A stretch of DNA of 64,000 nt from Spirometra erinaceieuropaei (taxonomy: Eukaryota; Platyhelminthes; Cestoda; Diphyllobothriidea; Diphyllobothriidae), in NCBI GenBank assembly GCA_902702965.1, contig CACRXP010000398.1, forward strand, positions 165,070 through 229,069. The letters run 5' to 3'. Of this stretch, positions 1 to 11,493 are shown piece after piece; positions within the stretch are counted from its first letter, which is position 1; each line of letters begins with the position of its first letter. Under the pieces are notes generated by a model. It was not told the DNA's origin, did no database searches, and saw only the letters and a program-made list of their open reading frames with translations. The translations under genes were made by a program, and so were the position numbers.

Positions 1-904
1 GAAAGGCGGTTGGCCAAGAAAATATTATATACTCTGAAAAAAAACAATCTGTCCCTCATTTCAGACCGCTTTCTATTTCATGTAATTAGCATTTCCCGGA
101 AATTCTCAGCTCGCTCTCAAATGGGTGTAATGGACCTCCGACCATCGTACCTGAAGAACGCAGTGCACTTCTGAACTCGACCACAAATAAGTTAAATTTT
201 GAAACGTCGACACGCTGTAGTTGATTCTGCGAACTCAATACCCGAGTTGTGAAATTAAATTAAGATGTTGACCTCCTCACTGCAATTATAACATCGCTTC
301 TCAAATTCCAAAAAATTAAACCCCTATAAGACGATACAAAAGACATGAAAAACATCAGTGAGCCGGTCCACTGGAATATCAAGAAAATAGGAAAAAACGA
401 TGAACGACACGTTCAGCGAAACAAGAAAAGGCGAAGGACGAAGACGTTAGACAAATATTCCGACCCAGTCGAAATGGAGCGGGACAACATTCGGCGAATT
501 CGGGGCAAACAGAGTCCGTCTGCACCAAGCTAAAATAGCGATCGGCGACTCCAAAAAATTGTAGACAGTAACTGCTTCGATTCACCTACACCACAATAGA
601 GCTCTAGGAGCTCGCCCCTGCAAGAAGTTATATGAGGAAGCAAAGTAAAGACGTAAAGGCGTTCATCCGGGATGTGCGCAACTAAGCAACAAGACTGGAC
701 GCCAAAAGCCCAAAAACGCGCCCGCCGGACGCCAGTCGAGTGGATGGAATGTTGGAAGAATCGACTGTGGTTAAAAGATCCAGAGCGACAGTCGAGAACC
801 ATGTACTAGACTCGCCGTTTGAAAACAGTGTAAGCACAATAATAAAGGTAGAACTAAAGTTTGTGCTTCAACTTACCATAAATAAAAGGAAGTAAGACGG
901 GCAG
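1..904. other. No gene recognised
   Basis: AT-rich sequence with only short chance reading frames. I see no domain, splice signal or repeat match to other parts of the window. It may be the 5' side of the LINE that becomes recognisable after 905. Confidence 0.5.
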
Positions 905-1320
905 ACAGGTTTTTCCCTATAAGATTACTGTGTGTGGCGGTCCAAGAAGTACCTGAGGCTACTAGTGAAATCCCAAAGAAGGGGGCCAAGCCGGACCTTG
1001 TGGCACTCAAAAATTTACTTAATGATAGTCAAGAACCCGGTGAGGTAATTGAAATATAAAAGATCTTCCGCTTGGGGTCTATAAGTAAAGGCATCTTATA
1101 GGAGACGCGACCGAACCCATTGAAAGTCGTTTTGGGGAGCGAACAGCAGGCAGAACTAATATTGTCCTTAAAATCCAGACTACAAAATAACTATCGTCGA
1201 GAGTTTTCTTCAGCCAGACTTCACACCCGTCGATCGGATGAAAAGGAGAGGGCTAAAAGCAGAGTTGGGAAGGCACCAGAGCAAGGGGAAAACTGAACAT
1301 TGTAGGCAATGAAATAATAA
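905..1320 (+). pseudogene. LINE ORF1-like remnant (CR1/jockey-type nucleic-acid-binding protein)
   Basis: Read across several frames, the stretch gives a VQEVPE-like segment, then RPNPLKVV near 1110-1130, EQQAELI near 1145-1160 and FFQPDFTPVDRMKRRGL near 1208-1255. These resemble the C-terminal domain of LINE ORF1 proteins, which carry RPRPLKVVL and a DLTPEER-like motif. ORF1 proteins bind the element RNA in the retrotransposition particle. Stops and frameshifts interrupt every frame, so it is dead. It lies upstream of LINE RT pieces of the same orientation at 2494-3441 and probably belongs to that element. The assignment rests on motif resemblance only. Confidence 0.4.
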
Positions 1321-1779
1321 AAACAGAACGCATGTTTCTATGGAATTATCTGGTGAAATTGGCGGTTCCAAAGCCAGTCATCAGTTTCATCAGATACATG
1401 TAAATTCAAGGAAAGTCAGTGAACAGAATATTCCTTGCAAAATGTAAAGCAATAATTCTCAGGCACGAGAACCAGCAGCCTATTTTCACGGTCCGAGGGA
1501 GACAAAAATATGATAATAATGTACAAAAACGTAGTCTTTTCAACACGATGGATGAAATAAAGCTGACCGTGGCTTATTCGCAATCTGACTTTGTAGCTCT
1601 AGCGGAAAAATGGTTAAATGAGCGGATAGCAGACGCAGAAGTCATGCTGGATGGACTTCAGTTGGACCATGATGATCAAAATGGACGTTAGTGTTGGGGA
1701 ATCTTGATGTACATACGGGACGGCATCCGCAACGTCACGGATGGGTCGTCATCAAAGGGGAACACTTGTTGCAAAATTC

Positions 1780-2489
1780 TTAGTTTTTACTTGAAAGTAC
1801 CAAACTAAACTGATCCCAATACTGCCCTGGTACACAGACCCATGTGCACTCCTTTCTCAGTGTTTGTCTGTAAATGGAGTTTTCACTGCCAATGCCTCTC
1901 TCCGTTATATATACTGAAGTAACTCTTTTAAAGACTTTGCCTGTATTATGTCCGAACTTAGTTTCCTTGAGAAAATGCAGCTCACCTTCTACGACATTTA
2001 AGCACTCGTCGAGTGTTTGGAACAGGATTGTTAAAATATAATAAATAAAACTCCACTTTGCTAATGAATGCGGAATCGAAACATTGATCTCAGCGTTCAG
2101 AAGTCTTGTCAGTTTCAACGAGTATTACGCCAATATCATTCCTAAGTATGTCAACATGCCCTTTGTGTCTAAGATGACCATCGACGTACTGCAAGAAGCC
2201 CTTTTGCTTTTCTTCAGCCTGTCGAATAACTGAGAAATAATTTAGAAGCTATCACCAAACCAAATTTCAGATAGCGGTTGGATAAGTAGGAGTCGACGAA
2301 GTCCATTAAAGGAGGCCGAATATCGAGGGCTTTAAATTTTACTAGAATACGTCTGCGCGTCATGATATCGAAGTAGACGACTATCACAATCTGTTCATTA
2401 ACAGGAGGAGTAAATAGAGTAAGGGAGGCTAAGACACATGATTCAAGTACAGGTTCATTTACATTCATCCCCATAACGACCGTGTCCAT
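1780..2489 (-). pseudogene. Inverted RT segment of a LINE (motif A region)
   Basis: On the minus strand, 2214-2489 reads VVYFDIMTRRRILVKFKALD followed by RPPLMDFVDSYLSNR. This is the RT motif A region of CR1/jockey LINEs, normally YFDFSKAFD, then a KLKALGI segment and a SYLSNR segment. The next motif of the same kind of RT, MFADN (motif C), lies on the plus strand only about 25 bases beyond the end of this segment. The two halves of one RT domain therefore face opposite ways. A minus-strand frame also covers 1780-2118 but has no clear domain. The catalytic context is degraded and nothing here can be functional. Confidence 0.5.
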
Positions 2490-2493
2490 GACC

Positions 2494-3441
2494 TCGGCTG
2501 CAGGCCCCTCATGTTTGCTGACAATGTCAAGTTGTGGAACGCCATATGATAGTACAACGACAGATTAGCGCTTCAAGAGAGCCCCAACCGACCCAGCAAC
2601 TTGTGAGCTCGCTGGCTATTAAGTTTTAATGTGGGCAAATGCGTGATCCTGGGACTCTGAAGCAGAAGGTCCCGGTGAGGACTATGTCCCTTTTCGATAC
2701 CTCCTAGATAGACAGCCCCTTTCACATGTTGAGGAACAGAAAGACTTCGGCGTCCTAAAAAAACTCCTTGCTTAAACCATCGTCACAGTATCTAACGGCG
2801 ACTAAACGCACGATTTAGGTGTATTTGTGCTGAGGCGAGGATTTGGGTAGATTCATTAGGAGCTGTTCGGAAAAATCTACGATACATTCGTTCGGTTGCA
2901 CTAAGAGTATGTCGTACAGTACTGCCAACTGTGGCCCAAGAAGGGTTATTAACGGTTGGAAAGAATACTGGCGACGGCTAAGAAGATGGTCAAGAGTCTC
3001 TGTCATCTGCCTTAGGAAACCGGATTAAATGAACTCAATCTGTTTCCTTCAAATTGCAAGCAACTTCGCAACGATTTCAGTCAAACCCACCACATTGTCA
3101 GGTGTCGTGAGCGCGTCCTAGAATTTGACGACTCTTTCAAATTGACTGGGGCGGACCATCTGCGTCGTCATCTTTTTAAACTGAAGAGAAAGCTGTCTGA
3201 TGCGGACGTCCGACGGAACGCCTACTCGCAGAGGGCCATAGCTGCATGGAACGGACTCCCTGATGCGCTGGTTCTTTCCAAAACTGTTGAATCCTTTAAG
3301 TGCCAACTAGACGGTCATTTTCAGAGAAACAACTGCAAACATAATCACGATTGCGTTAGCGGTGAAAGGTTGCGCCTGGTTCACGCATACCAAAACCTAA
3401 TGAAAAAATTGGTGTCCGTTTCCCAAACACTAGAATTTTAG
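2494..3441 (+). pseudogene. LINE reverse transcriptase C-terminal remnant (CR1/jockey-type)
   Basis: The degraded RT C-terminus reads MFADNVKLWN (motif C, normally FADD) at about 2511, then a thumb/connection region including LERILATAKKMVKSLCHLP near 2955-3013, LNLFPSNCKQLRNDF near 3036-3080 and THHIVRCRERVLEFD near 3088-3130. An uninterrupted frame at 3142-3441 reads RNAYSQRAIAAWNGLPD, the usual end of these polyproteins (R-x-W-N-x-LP). Several stops lie upstream. The protein would have copied the element RNA at a nicked target. The same family is represented at 28010-28690. Confidence 0.7.
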
Positions 3442-3449
3442 ACCTTTTA

Positions 3450-5780
3450 AACAGTCCTCCAGGAACTTCCGGAAAGATATTACATGTTACAGTTATTCAC
3501 CTAGAGAACCATACAAATTGCGAACGGCCTCCAAACATATATTAAATCAACCAATACTTTCCCGGTGGCGACGTAACGGACGCATTTGAAGCAAATTTAA
3601 ATGCCAACATTTCGGATATTTGAAAAAATTGTAGTGATCAATCCAGATTCATTTTTCAGTTGGATTTGCACTATGTTGGTGATAACATTCTGCTTACATC
3701 ATGCGCCGCTATGCGGCTGTTGGTTGACCTCGAGAGAGGGTCCGAAAGGCACAACGGAGGGAGTTAGTTCTGTTAGAATTATCGTGAGCGTCCCCCTACC
3801 ATTGTTTGCACTGTTAGCCACACGGTATTTAATCCTCACAATCCAGGATTTAAGTTAAGCGTTATGGGAATTTGTTTGGTTAAATTGTTTCTGTGGATCA
3901 CCGTAGAATGACTTTGCGCCACTCGGAAATCGGTGCTTCTGCCCTAAACTAGGGATCCAGAATTAATTCCTTTGGCATTTGCGAACACTCTTGCATTTGA
4001 ACTTCAGTGCAAGAAATCACGTTTTTGCCTCTCTCTATGCACATGGGGTCATGGTCATATAAGGGACAGGTTAAATTTGTGTGTCCCTATATTATGAAGC
4101 TTAAACTTCCGTATCATGAGCTTTCGTGTTTTTCATCCGCCACGTCTTTGTTTTATGAAGGTTTTTTAGGCACATGATTTTGATTTTCTCTAAGCGCGGT
4201 ATTGAGACCGTTGTTCACTCTCTGACAGTAGGTTCTCCAGTTATCGTGGATTTGCCTTCTAAAAATAGCATCCTTGGTGTTGGGGACTACCATTTACAGT
4301 CGATAAACTGCCCGAAAAACGTCTCGTTCTTGACATAGATTCGAGTGACATTCTTCTATATATTTTCAAACGTCTGATCAATCACATGGCCTGCAGGCAC
4401 TGATAAGCACTTGGTCTCTGCCCTAATAGCAAATATTAATATTACGCCATTTGGCGTAATTCCGGCGTTTCCTTGCTATTGTGATGGGGTATAGCTGCCA
4501 TGGATTGACTGCCTACGTGCTGACACAGGGCCGCCATTATGCTACGATATCAATGTTACGTTGATGCCCACTAGAAAAAGCCTTCCTAGGGGAGCGAGAT
4601 CGCATGTCGTGTGGATCACACATCGTTAAGGACATTAATGTGGCCTCCAATAATGTTGCAATTGGCCGTGCCCCATTGGTAGTCCACAATCAGGCAGGGT
4701 TCGAGTTGTCAGTTTTAACTACGAATGCATCCGTAGCAGCCCTCTGCAGCTCGCTAACCTTGCCTGCTGACTGCATGATTTTAGGTTTTTTGAGTTAGGT
4801 TCACTATTATGCCGAGCACAGGAGAGGATATCAGGGTTACGCGATGGAATAAACAGGATACCCTTCTGAGCTTAGTGTGATTTTCAGATTATCTATTCTG
4901 CCTCCCCACCTATCACTATTAGCCCCTCTGTTTGTAGGATAGTACGCCATTAGTGCCAGTAAACCTCACTTTCCGTGGACGGCACCACTAGCGTCTACTC
5001 AAGAATTTTAGTTAAAATATGATCTCCATTTTTCACAAACCCCACGAGCTTTATCACGTCGTCCGTCAGTTCCTCTTAAAAATTACACTTTCCAAGTGCG
5101 CTGTATACCCGTTAATTTCTGAGGACGCCCAGGGAGTTAACATGTCAACGACCGACATCATTACACACGATGCTCCAAATACACATCATGTGTCTGCCCA
5201 CGTGGACATATAGGCTAGCTACCGCAGTCCCAATAGCGCTTTAGTTTCTCTGGGTTGTTCAATAATACCTACTTCGACAGACGGCAGTAAGCATCCTTCA
5301 TAGCAGTCATGGGACTTAAAGTCATCTTCCCAATTTCCCCCAAGCCTCCCTCAAAAGCTTTTCACTACGTTGATGAACCGCTTGTTATTGAGACCTGACT
5401 CGTCCCTTCAAGTGCCTCTTCAACCGACCCAGTTAACTTCTAAAAGAAAATGAGGAGAATTCCTCCGCTAGTCACTGTCTGTCAACGTTTTAGGAGATGT
5501 GTATAATACTGTAAGCATCGTGCACCATCTTACCTACACCGTCTAAGTGTAGAAACGAGCTATGAAAGTGCTTAAGCGGACTACGACAATATGGCAGCTT
5601 CTCGGCGCTTTGAGTCCTGTATAACAGCAGCCTTATTGTGACGAACAGTTGCAAAAGTTTTTACTCATCGTGAAAAGCCATAAAACCAGTATATAACAAG
5701 GGCATAATTAAGTCCAGTGGTTTCCATCTGTAAAATTCCCCAGTATCTTTCGACTGTTATACAAATTCGCGCGAAAGGCG
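3450..5780. other. No gene recognised (2.3 kb)
   Basis: Only short frames occur (3601-3858, 4604-4798, 5019-5213), none with a recognisable domain or splice context. No strong match to the other repeats of the window was noticed. It is probably intergenic or very old repeat DNA. Confidence 0.45.
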
Positions 5781-5781
5781 A

Positions 5782-6110
5782 CTATTCAAGCACCCTGCCC
5801 ATTTGGCCTCTCACTCTGCCCGCGCGAAGTGTCAATGCCCAGCATAAAGGGGACAGGCTATTACGTTTGCTTATGGACCGCGGACCAGAGGAACATTGCT
5901 TGAGTAGCTCGCGGCTCGCGCGGTTTTCATTTCTCGCGAGAATTTTGGTCTCGTCGAATTTAAAAGCTTGATCGGGTCCCGCCGGATGGGCCACAAATTG
6001 AGTGCTGCTGTCCATCTTGAATAATCCCTCGGTTTTTCCGACGTAGAAATTGCGTTCACCGATCAGGTTACTAGACATGCTCATTGTGTTGCGCCTTGAG
6101 CCCTCACTGG
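5782..6110 (-). pseudogene. Penelope-like element GIY-YIG domain remnant
   Basis: The minus-strand frame contains FKFDETKILARNENRASREL and SGPRSISKRN. These align with FKFDEAEILARSDNRVSREL and TGPQSINKCN of the better-preserved copy at 49455-49742. In Penelope-like elements this is the end of the GIY-YIG (URI) nuclease domain that follows the RT. The upstream part, which should contain the CSCGQSNYVGETGR core, is reduced to NFYVGKTEG. The 3' side stops near 5780. This is a fragment with no RT attached. Confidence 0.75.
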
Positions 6111-6125
6111 TAGTCGCATAACGAC

Positions 6126-6300
6126 TTGTTATATATGCAGAAAAGGGTACCGACAAACATGACCATTTCTGATGTATTAGCCGTCGTCAGCCAGTCGTGT
6201 TCACCCTGCAGATCATACTGGCCTGAGATTTGGACTCAGCAACCGACAGTTGGATTAACGAGTAGATCAATCATGTCGGTGAACCCACAGGTGTCGGATC
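6126..6300 (-). repeat. Degraded tRNA-derived SINE, family 2
   Basis: The segment GACCATTTCTGATGTATTAG followed by CCGTCGTCAGCCAGTC matches the body of the SINE copies at 37375-37510 and 50500-50665. The tRNA-like head of this copy (about 6220-6290) is badly mutated. It lies directly beside a Penelope fragment. Confidence 0.45.
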
Positions 6301-6845
6301 AAAGTTGCAACATCTAAAGTCACGAGTGTTGAAGGCATAGTCTCAACAGCTTACCAATCTCTGTCGACGTCTAACAGCAGTCTAGTATCCATTCTGGGCC
6401 ACCTCGAATGTGTAAGCCTTGCACAATTAATAGTTTTGAGGAATGCACTAAATTCTCTTGGGTCGGACACTCCGAATCTCTTCTCATCGAAAGCGCTTAG
6501 TCCAGGTAACGAGCGGCTTATTGAACTGAGGAAGGAAGATAGAGAGAGAGATCGACAGACAGATGTCGTTTTTTATTTAAAAGAACAAGTGGTATAATGG
6601 TCAAAAGTTTGTACATTTTTAGTAGACCGTCTAGACTCGTGACTTCTCCATTTCTAGCCCCGAGGAATGCGAATACCTAAAGTGAATAACCGCCACCTTA
6701 AGGTGACAATCGCGGGGGTGCCGAATTTTGAAAACTACTCTATTTTCCTGGGTCTTTGCGGCGTTTAGGCGTCAGAGTTAGCTTAATCAGACAATCTTCA
6801 AACCCGTCTGCTTCTTTACTTGCCACTAGTTGATTTTTTTTGCAG
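6301..6845. other. Region upstream of the first host gene exon
   Basis: No coding motif was found. A short GA-rich stretch lies near 6540-6565. The last bases, TGATTTTTTTTGCAG, form a strong splice-acceptor-like sequence ending at 6845. Either an untranslated or short coding exon lies further upstream, or this lies inside the 5' UTR. No promoter motif was identified with confidence. Confidence 0.4.
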
Positions 6846-7626
6846 GCCCCTCGCAGGCGACATTGCCACAATGGCGCAGGCACTCAGCGAAGGTTTTGCC
6901 GACTTATTGCTTAATAACCGAGGCAAAAAGAATCTCCGTTTGAGCTCATTCGTCTCATCGGCCTCACTGGTCCTTTCCTGGCCCTTTCCCCTTGTGATCC
7001 TATGCTTCCACACGAATCGATACGTCCCCCTGGACCCCCTTATGTATGGCAGCCTCTACATGGCCTTTCTCCTGTCGGGATTCTTCAAGCGTCTCTTTCT
7101 TCAACGTTTTGTCCCACCCAGCCTCTTCAATGCCCTCCTCCCAGCTGGCCTCTGTCTCATCAGCAACAGTGTCTTCCTGGCTGCCATCTATAATGGTGAC
7201 TGGTCGTGGTCCAGCAATCTAATCCTTGTGCTCAGCCGTCTATGCTACGGCTGGTCGGTTTACTCCGGTGCTGACTTCACTCGTCGGGCCAACGTGGAGG
7301 CCAAGCGACGTGAAAATGTGCCTTTCACGTTGGAGGACAAAGTCGGCAACATTGCACCCGATCTGCAGGACAGTGCCTTTCATGCAGGTGTCCTCTTGGC
7401 TATCATTATTTGCCTCGTTCTCGAAGCCTGCTTTCGTCAATTTGGCGCTCAGATGGCTGAATTCTATTCTATGCTGATTCTGTTGGCATTCTCAACGGTG
7501 ATGTCGTCGGTCAGTGTGCCGTGCATGTTTTCCACCATTAAAAATATCCTGCGTCCAGTGCAGCAACCCCCGGTGGAGGAAATACAAGAGGAGGAAGCTG
7601 ATGGCCAGTTATCGCAATCGACCCAG
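6846..7626 (+). CDS. Exon A of a putative 12-TM membrane transporter (N-terminal six TM segments)
   Basis: The exon is open throughout and has host-like codon use. A strong acceptor precedes 6846. The first in-frame ATG is 6871, which I take as the likely start, giving 252 residues. Six hydrophobic segments follow, about residues 36-57, 64-84, 95-119, 124-145, 184-202 and 211-235, then an acidic tail EEIQEEEADGQLSQSTQ. The exon ends at a CAG/GTGTGC donor in phase 0, which fits the phase-0 acceptor before 10852. Six segments, a charged loop and six more in exons B and C suggest an MFS-type fold. I could not assign a family; an SLC19-like arrangement is only a guess. Substrate is unknown and the location would be a membrane. 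Confidence 0.7.
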
Positions 7627-8552
7627 GTGTGCTTAACTCTCTTTCTTGCCCTCATCGGTGTTAAGGTTTTCAACACACATGCTACTTAAACATGTTGAAC
7701 TCTCGGTGTAGGCCTTAATATAGTCATATAGAGAGAGACGGAGACGCCGGGGGAGCTGCGTGCCCTGTGGGCAAGCATCTGCTGACCATCGGGTGTTAAT
7801 ATCGCCCCCCTCCCCCCTCCATGATTGGCTGATCATCAGTTAGCCAGGCTGATGATTGCAAAAACAAAATTACGCTATTTCACTGTGAATGTGGCTGGAC
7901 GGTAAATGAGATTCCGCACGTCGAAAGAGCGAATGAGACGGGGCCCACTTTCCTGAGTCCTTGATGACGCAGTGTGGACCGCATTTGGCAGCGTCACTTT
8001 GGGCACTGCAGGTAAAGCAGTTCTGGGAGTACTCTGTGCATGCATATTGCAACTCGGATAGCAGAATCCGTTGACGAGGGTTGATATTTTCAGTTTTGCC
8101 TAAACGTTTTGAATGAAAATATCTGTCTAAGTACTGACTTACAATGTGTCCATGCATCAGGAAGCATGCATTAGGTAGCGTAACTCACGAAGCATTGTCT
8201 AAAATCATGGAATTTGATCTAGGCCAAGGTGGTTCTCTTATTTGGGGGTTGTAATACTGATTGTCACGCAAATCAATCGCCATATATCCCGGTCACGCAA
8301 AGATGCCAGTTTTTGAGTGCGTATCTCTTTCCGGCCGCCTGCAGAAATCGCAATCGCTAGAAAAGGACCACATAACTAATGTGATTTTTAACTAATGTTT
8401 GACGTCCTTATAGGTCCAAACATACTTTGTATAGAGCGTGCTCAAAATAACATTTCTAATACTCACTTTGTGGCAACTGAGGTCGAATGACGAAGGGTAG
8501 CTGCCAGTTTTAAAAGTTTACAATTATGAGTCTTTAACACTGTCAAATGGGT

Positions 8553-8738
8553 TTCCAGATAGCATTATATCTGCCTGTTTATTAATGCTCCTTCTAAGGT
8601 ACGCTACATGGTCCATGTTCGGTTCACAACTTTATGAGTCCTGTATGGGACAGTTTTAATAGCATAGAGGAATACGTAATATTCCTTAAGAGGAAAGTGT
8701 ACAGTCTGCATCTCGGAAACCGTAAATGTTATTTCATG
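8553..8738 (+). repeat. Direct repeat flanking the Penelope fragment (left copy)
   Basis: It shares most bases with 9740-9878: both contain CAGATAGC, then CTGCCTGTTTATT, TATGAGTCCTGTATGGGAC, ACAGTCT and GAAACCGTAAATG in the same order. The right copy lacks two short segments. The sequence also resembles, in reverse complement, the interior of the fold-back element at 43268-44256, so both copies may derive from that family. Confidence 0.6.
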
Positions 8739-9420
8739 TCCCAAAGTTGACGAACCTATTGGAGTGCTCTTAACCTGTTGGTAGTACCCTTTATCGAATC
8801 GGCAGTCGTTGCTGAGGCAAAGCTCAAGGATTTCTAAGACGTGTGGTATTGGAATGTCGGTGGGATTGTCTTGCAGGCGTCGGGCCACGTTCTCAATGAC
8901 AAGGAGGAAAACAAGGCGACCATATCAAATGATAGAATGCTTTCAGTGGGACTTGCTGTAAGACCTTGGATCTTTTCAGGGAATGTCTGGGAGTTTGTGA
9001 TGCTGTATTGTGATTTATCAGCGAGGTGCTTCAGATGTCTGTATAATCATTTGGCTAAGTTATAAGTGGGCGATCCAATGAGTGGCACTATCATCCTCAA
9101 TGGCGCATCCTGTTTGGGCACCTTTGGAAGGCCATATGCATGTGCGATGCGTGGGTCACTGAGAGTCATGAATCTGGAGTCATTGGGATGTATCAGTTTT
9201 AGTCGAGCGAGTTCGTTTACCTTCTTCTTTACAGCTGCAACCTGCTTTTTCGCTGGGTCCTCAATGAGTGGTGCGTAGGCTTCTCTGGCATTAAAGACTT
9301 GGTTTGCTTTTTGCACGTTATCGGTCTTGTCGATGATGACGGTTGCGCCACCTTTGTCAGCAGGTAAAACTACAATACTGCTATCAGTCTTCAGGGTTCG
9401 CAACCCCTTTTCTTCATCGA
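8604..9420 (-). pseudogene. Penelope-like element RT fragment
   Basis: Frame 9047-9403 (minus) encodes VVLPADKGGATVIIDKT, KKVNELARLKLIHPNDSRFM and AYGLPKVPKQDAPLRMIVPL, the conserved N-terminal RT part of Penelope-like elements. Past a shift it continues with SFDMVALFSSL (palm motif A) near 8920-8950, then ILELCLSNDCRF and GYYQQVKSTPIGSS (motif B, normally GTPMGSPIS) near 8755-8840. Motif C and the GIY-YIG domain are missing, so the fragment ends within RT. Frameshifts make it inactive. It sits antisense in the intron of the putative transporter gene. Confidence 0.85.
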
Positions 9421-9739
9421 TGGTTAAGTTTCGGTGACGTTTCCTCTGTCAAAGAGGACCACTGGCACAACTGCGTATGTCCACATGCACGTCTTCGAGG
9501 ATAGCAGAAGTCAGTAGGAAGGATTCGGAACTTGCTAGGAAATTTGTAGGTGCAGCATCGGTATGATTAAATTTAAGTCCTTTAGACGGTAGGCTTATTT
9601 CGGCGAGTGTTAGACTCTTTTTCGAAAGGTTACCAACTCTCTCAGATGCGTTACACTCGTTGATAGGGCAAAAAAGAAATTGCTGTTTTTCTCTTGAAAA
9701 TTCACGAGTACATCTCGATTTTCTGACGAGCCTTCTCCT

Positions 9740-9878
9740 TTTCAGATAGCGTTATGTCTGCCTGTTTATTGATACCCCATGACCCATGTCCGGTTGACAA
9801 TTTTATGAGTCCTGTATGGGACGGTTTTCATAGCATAGGGAAATACGTACAGTCTACATTTTGGAAACCGTAAATGCA
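9740..9878 (+). repeat. Direct repeat flanking the Penelope fragment (right copy)
   Basis: Partner of 8553-8738, with two internal deletions. Beyond it, 9879-10150 loosely follows the right half of the fold-back family: a GCAAGTG segment, an AAAACTGG-like segment and a GGCATCC segment. The right copy thus appears to continue into a decayed fold-back element. Confidence 0.5.
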
Positions 9879-10261
9879 AGTGCAGCTGCAGGCCAGGTGC
9901 AAAATTATTTGACAATTAATAGTACTTTTTTAAAACTGGGAGATACCGTTCCGTTGGACGCAGACTTCGGATATTACGTAATACAATACAAAAAGTGGAT
10001 CCAGAAAAAAGCCATTTTATCCACGCTTTCTATAGAATATGTTTAAATTTATAAGAGCATCACAAATCGACCGGAAAGATGCACATTCTGAGGTCGGCAT
10101 CCTTGCGTGATTTGAACATATCTGCGGGTTATATTTCATGCTTATCGGTGTTACGACCCCACCTTTTTTCTAACCTATGTCATATTTCAGAATTTTGTTT
10201 AACGTTTAACTTCTGCCTTTAGCCTTGGCCCTCCGTGTACGCTTCTTTTCGCGTCACTATT

Positions 10262-10515
10262 GTTGCTGGTCATTGTGCGCTGTGGACCAGGGGGGGGGGT
10301 GTGACTACACGTCTAGGGGCTGCTGCTGCCGCGCCAGCTACCTGCGTGTTCTCCCACCTCCGGTCATCTTGTCTGCCTTGACACGGCGCCCAGGTGGGGT
10401 GGAGGAAGAGTGCGTTAGATGCTGCGCAAGTCTACTACGCGCTAGTCACCGTGCCTGCTCTCACTCCACTGTAGAGCACACGGTGGACATCACCGGTCAC
10501 GATGTTCGAACTGTC
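10262..10515 (+). repeat. Repeat family C, copy 1
   Basis: It matches 39735-40050 through GGACCAGGGGG, CACCTCCGGTC, CCCAGGTGG, GATGCTGCGCAAGTCT, CACCGTGCCTGCT and CACACGGTGGACATC in the same order. Other copies lie at 39040-39410, 41770-41905 (part) and 46165-46465 (reverse). The family has no preserved reading frame and its class is not clear. Confidence 0.65.
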
Positions 10516-10851
10516 GTGTATACACATCGGCCATAGAGACAAAGATGCGCTTCTCCTGACAGGAATGAAGAGAAGGAGAAACAGCGACCTCAGGAACCGA
10601 AAGTTCTTTAGGCTGACGTTTGGAAAGCTAGTAAATCTTGATCGTTGAATGACAGAGTGATATCGCGCTTCAGTATGTGACACTGTTCATGGTCGTACTG
10701 GCTGGCGAGTGTGCCCTCACTTACATCGACCGTGGGAGGTAACCGGGGGGTCGTCTTCTGTCCAAGAACTTTTGGCTCCCCATTTGGGATGCAAACTACC
10801 TATCACCACCGTAAGTTCCCGTTTTCTTATCATCTGCCACTGCTTGCCTAG

Positions 10852-11493
10852 ATCCGCCCCGCGCCCCAAGTCCGCAGTCTCACCCTTCGTGATCGCTTCC
10901 TTGTGCCAACTCTTCTTTACGCTGTCGGATCACGTCTTTATCCACCGGGCCAGATGATCCTCACTCTCTTCAGTGGCCTGCTTACATCCGCCACAATCAT
11001 CGCCGACTACCTGCTACTTCCTCTAACTCTGGTCTACCTGAGGGTTGACTTCATCAGTCCGCGTCTGTTCCCCTTCTGTGAGATCTTCCTGCTTTATGGC
11101 CTTCTCTTCGGCACCGAATCCCTGACCAACTTCCTTGTACTGCGCTACACCAGATGGTCCGCTCGACTGACTCCCCTCAGCGTGAACGCCTTGTCAGCGG
11201 CCCTCCTGGTTGTTGCGCTGCTCTGTTGTCTCTGCCCCAGCTTTGTCTTTCTCGTCATTATCTCCATCAACGTCTCCTCGGGACTTTTTATCTTCTCCTT
11301 CTGCCTCTTCTGTCTGGTGAGTGGGCTGCTCAAGTCAGCACACACTATCCTCTCGGGGGTGTTGTTTGCCAAGTACCACGACGCCTGCCCCTATCTGGCC
11401 GTCGTGCAGACAAGCGAACAGTTGGTGGGTCTTGTGCGCTCTCTCTTCTCAGCCTTCCTCATCCTGATTGCGGCGGCTGTTCTCTACACACAG
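10852..11493 (+). CDS. Exon B of the putative 12-TM membrane transporter
   Basis: The exon of 214 codons is open from a TGCCTAG acceptor to a CAG/GTACGC donor, both phase 0. It contains strongly hydrophobic segments beginning near QMILTLFSGLLTSATI, FPFCEIFLLYGLLFG, LSAALLVVALLCCLC, SSGLFIFSFCLFCLV and SLFSAFLILIAAAVL. These would be TM7-TM11 if joined to exon A. The loop AKYHDACPYLAVVQTSEQLV precedes the last segment; reduced folate/thiamine carriers have a loop in a similar position, but I do not regard that as proof. A large microsatellite lies in the next intron. It is probably a real host exon because repeats in this window never keep a frame this clean. Confidence 0.7.

Larger units (their letters stand above)
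7627..10851 (+). other. Intron between exons A and B, filled with repeats
   Basis: It starts GTGTGC and ends with a pyrimidine-rich tract and TGCCTAG before 10852, both in phase 0. Inside are a minus-strand Penelope fragment (8604-9420), two direct-repeat segments (8553-8738 and 9740-9878) and a copy of repeat family C (10262-10515). A GTAAGT-like site at 10811 could mark an extra small exon ending at 10810, which would leave a 41-base mini-intron; no convincing protein supports this. The stretch 7690-8550 has no recognisable content. Confidence 0.5.

Noticed and set aside
10225..10536. Cys-rich 103-codon protein
   Set aside because: It lies in repeat family C and the frame is broken in the other copies.
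10709..10810. Extra small exon before a GTAAGT site
   Set aside because: The frame is open and phase-compatible but lacks an acceptor and encodes no hydrophobic or recognisable segment; mentioned only as a possibility in the intron entry.
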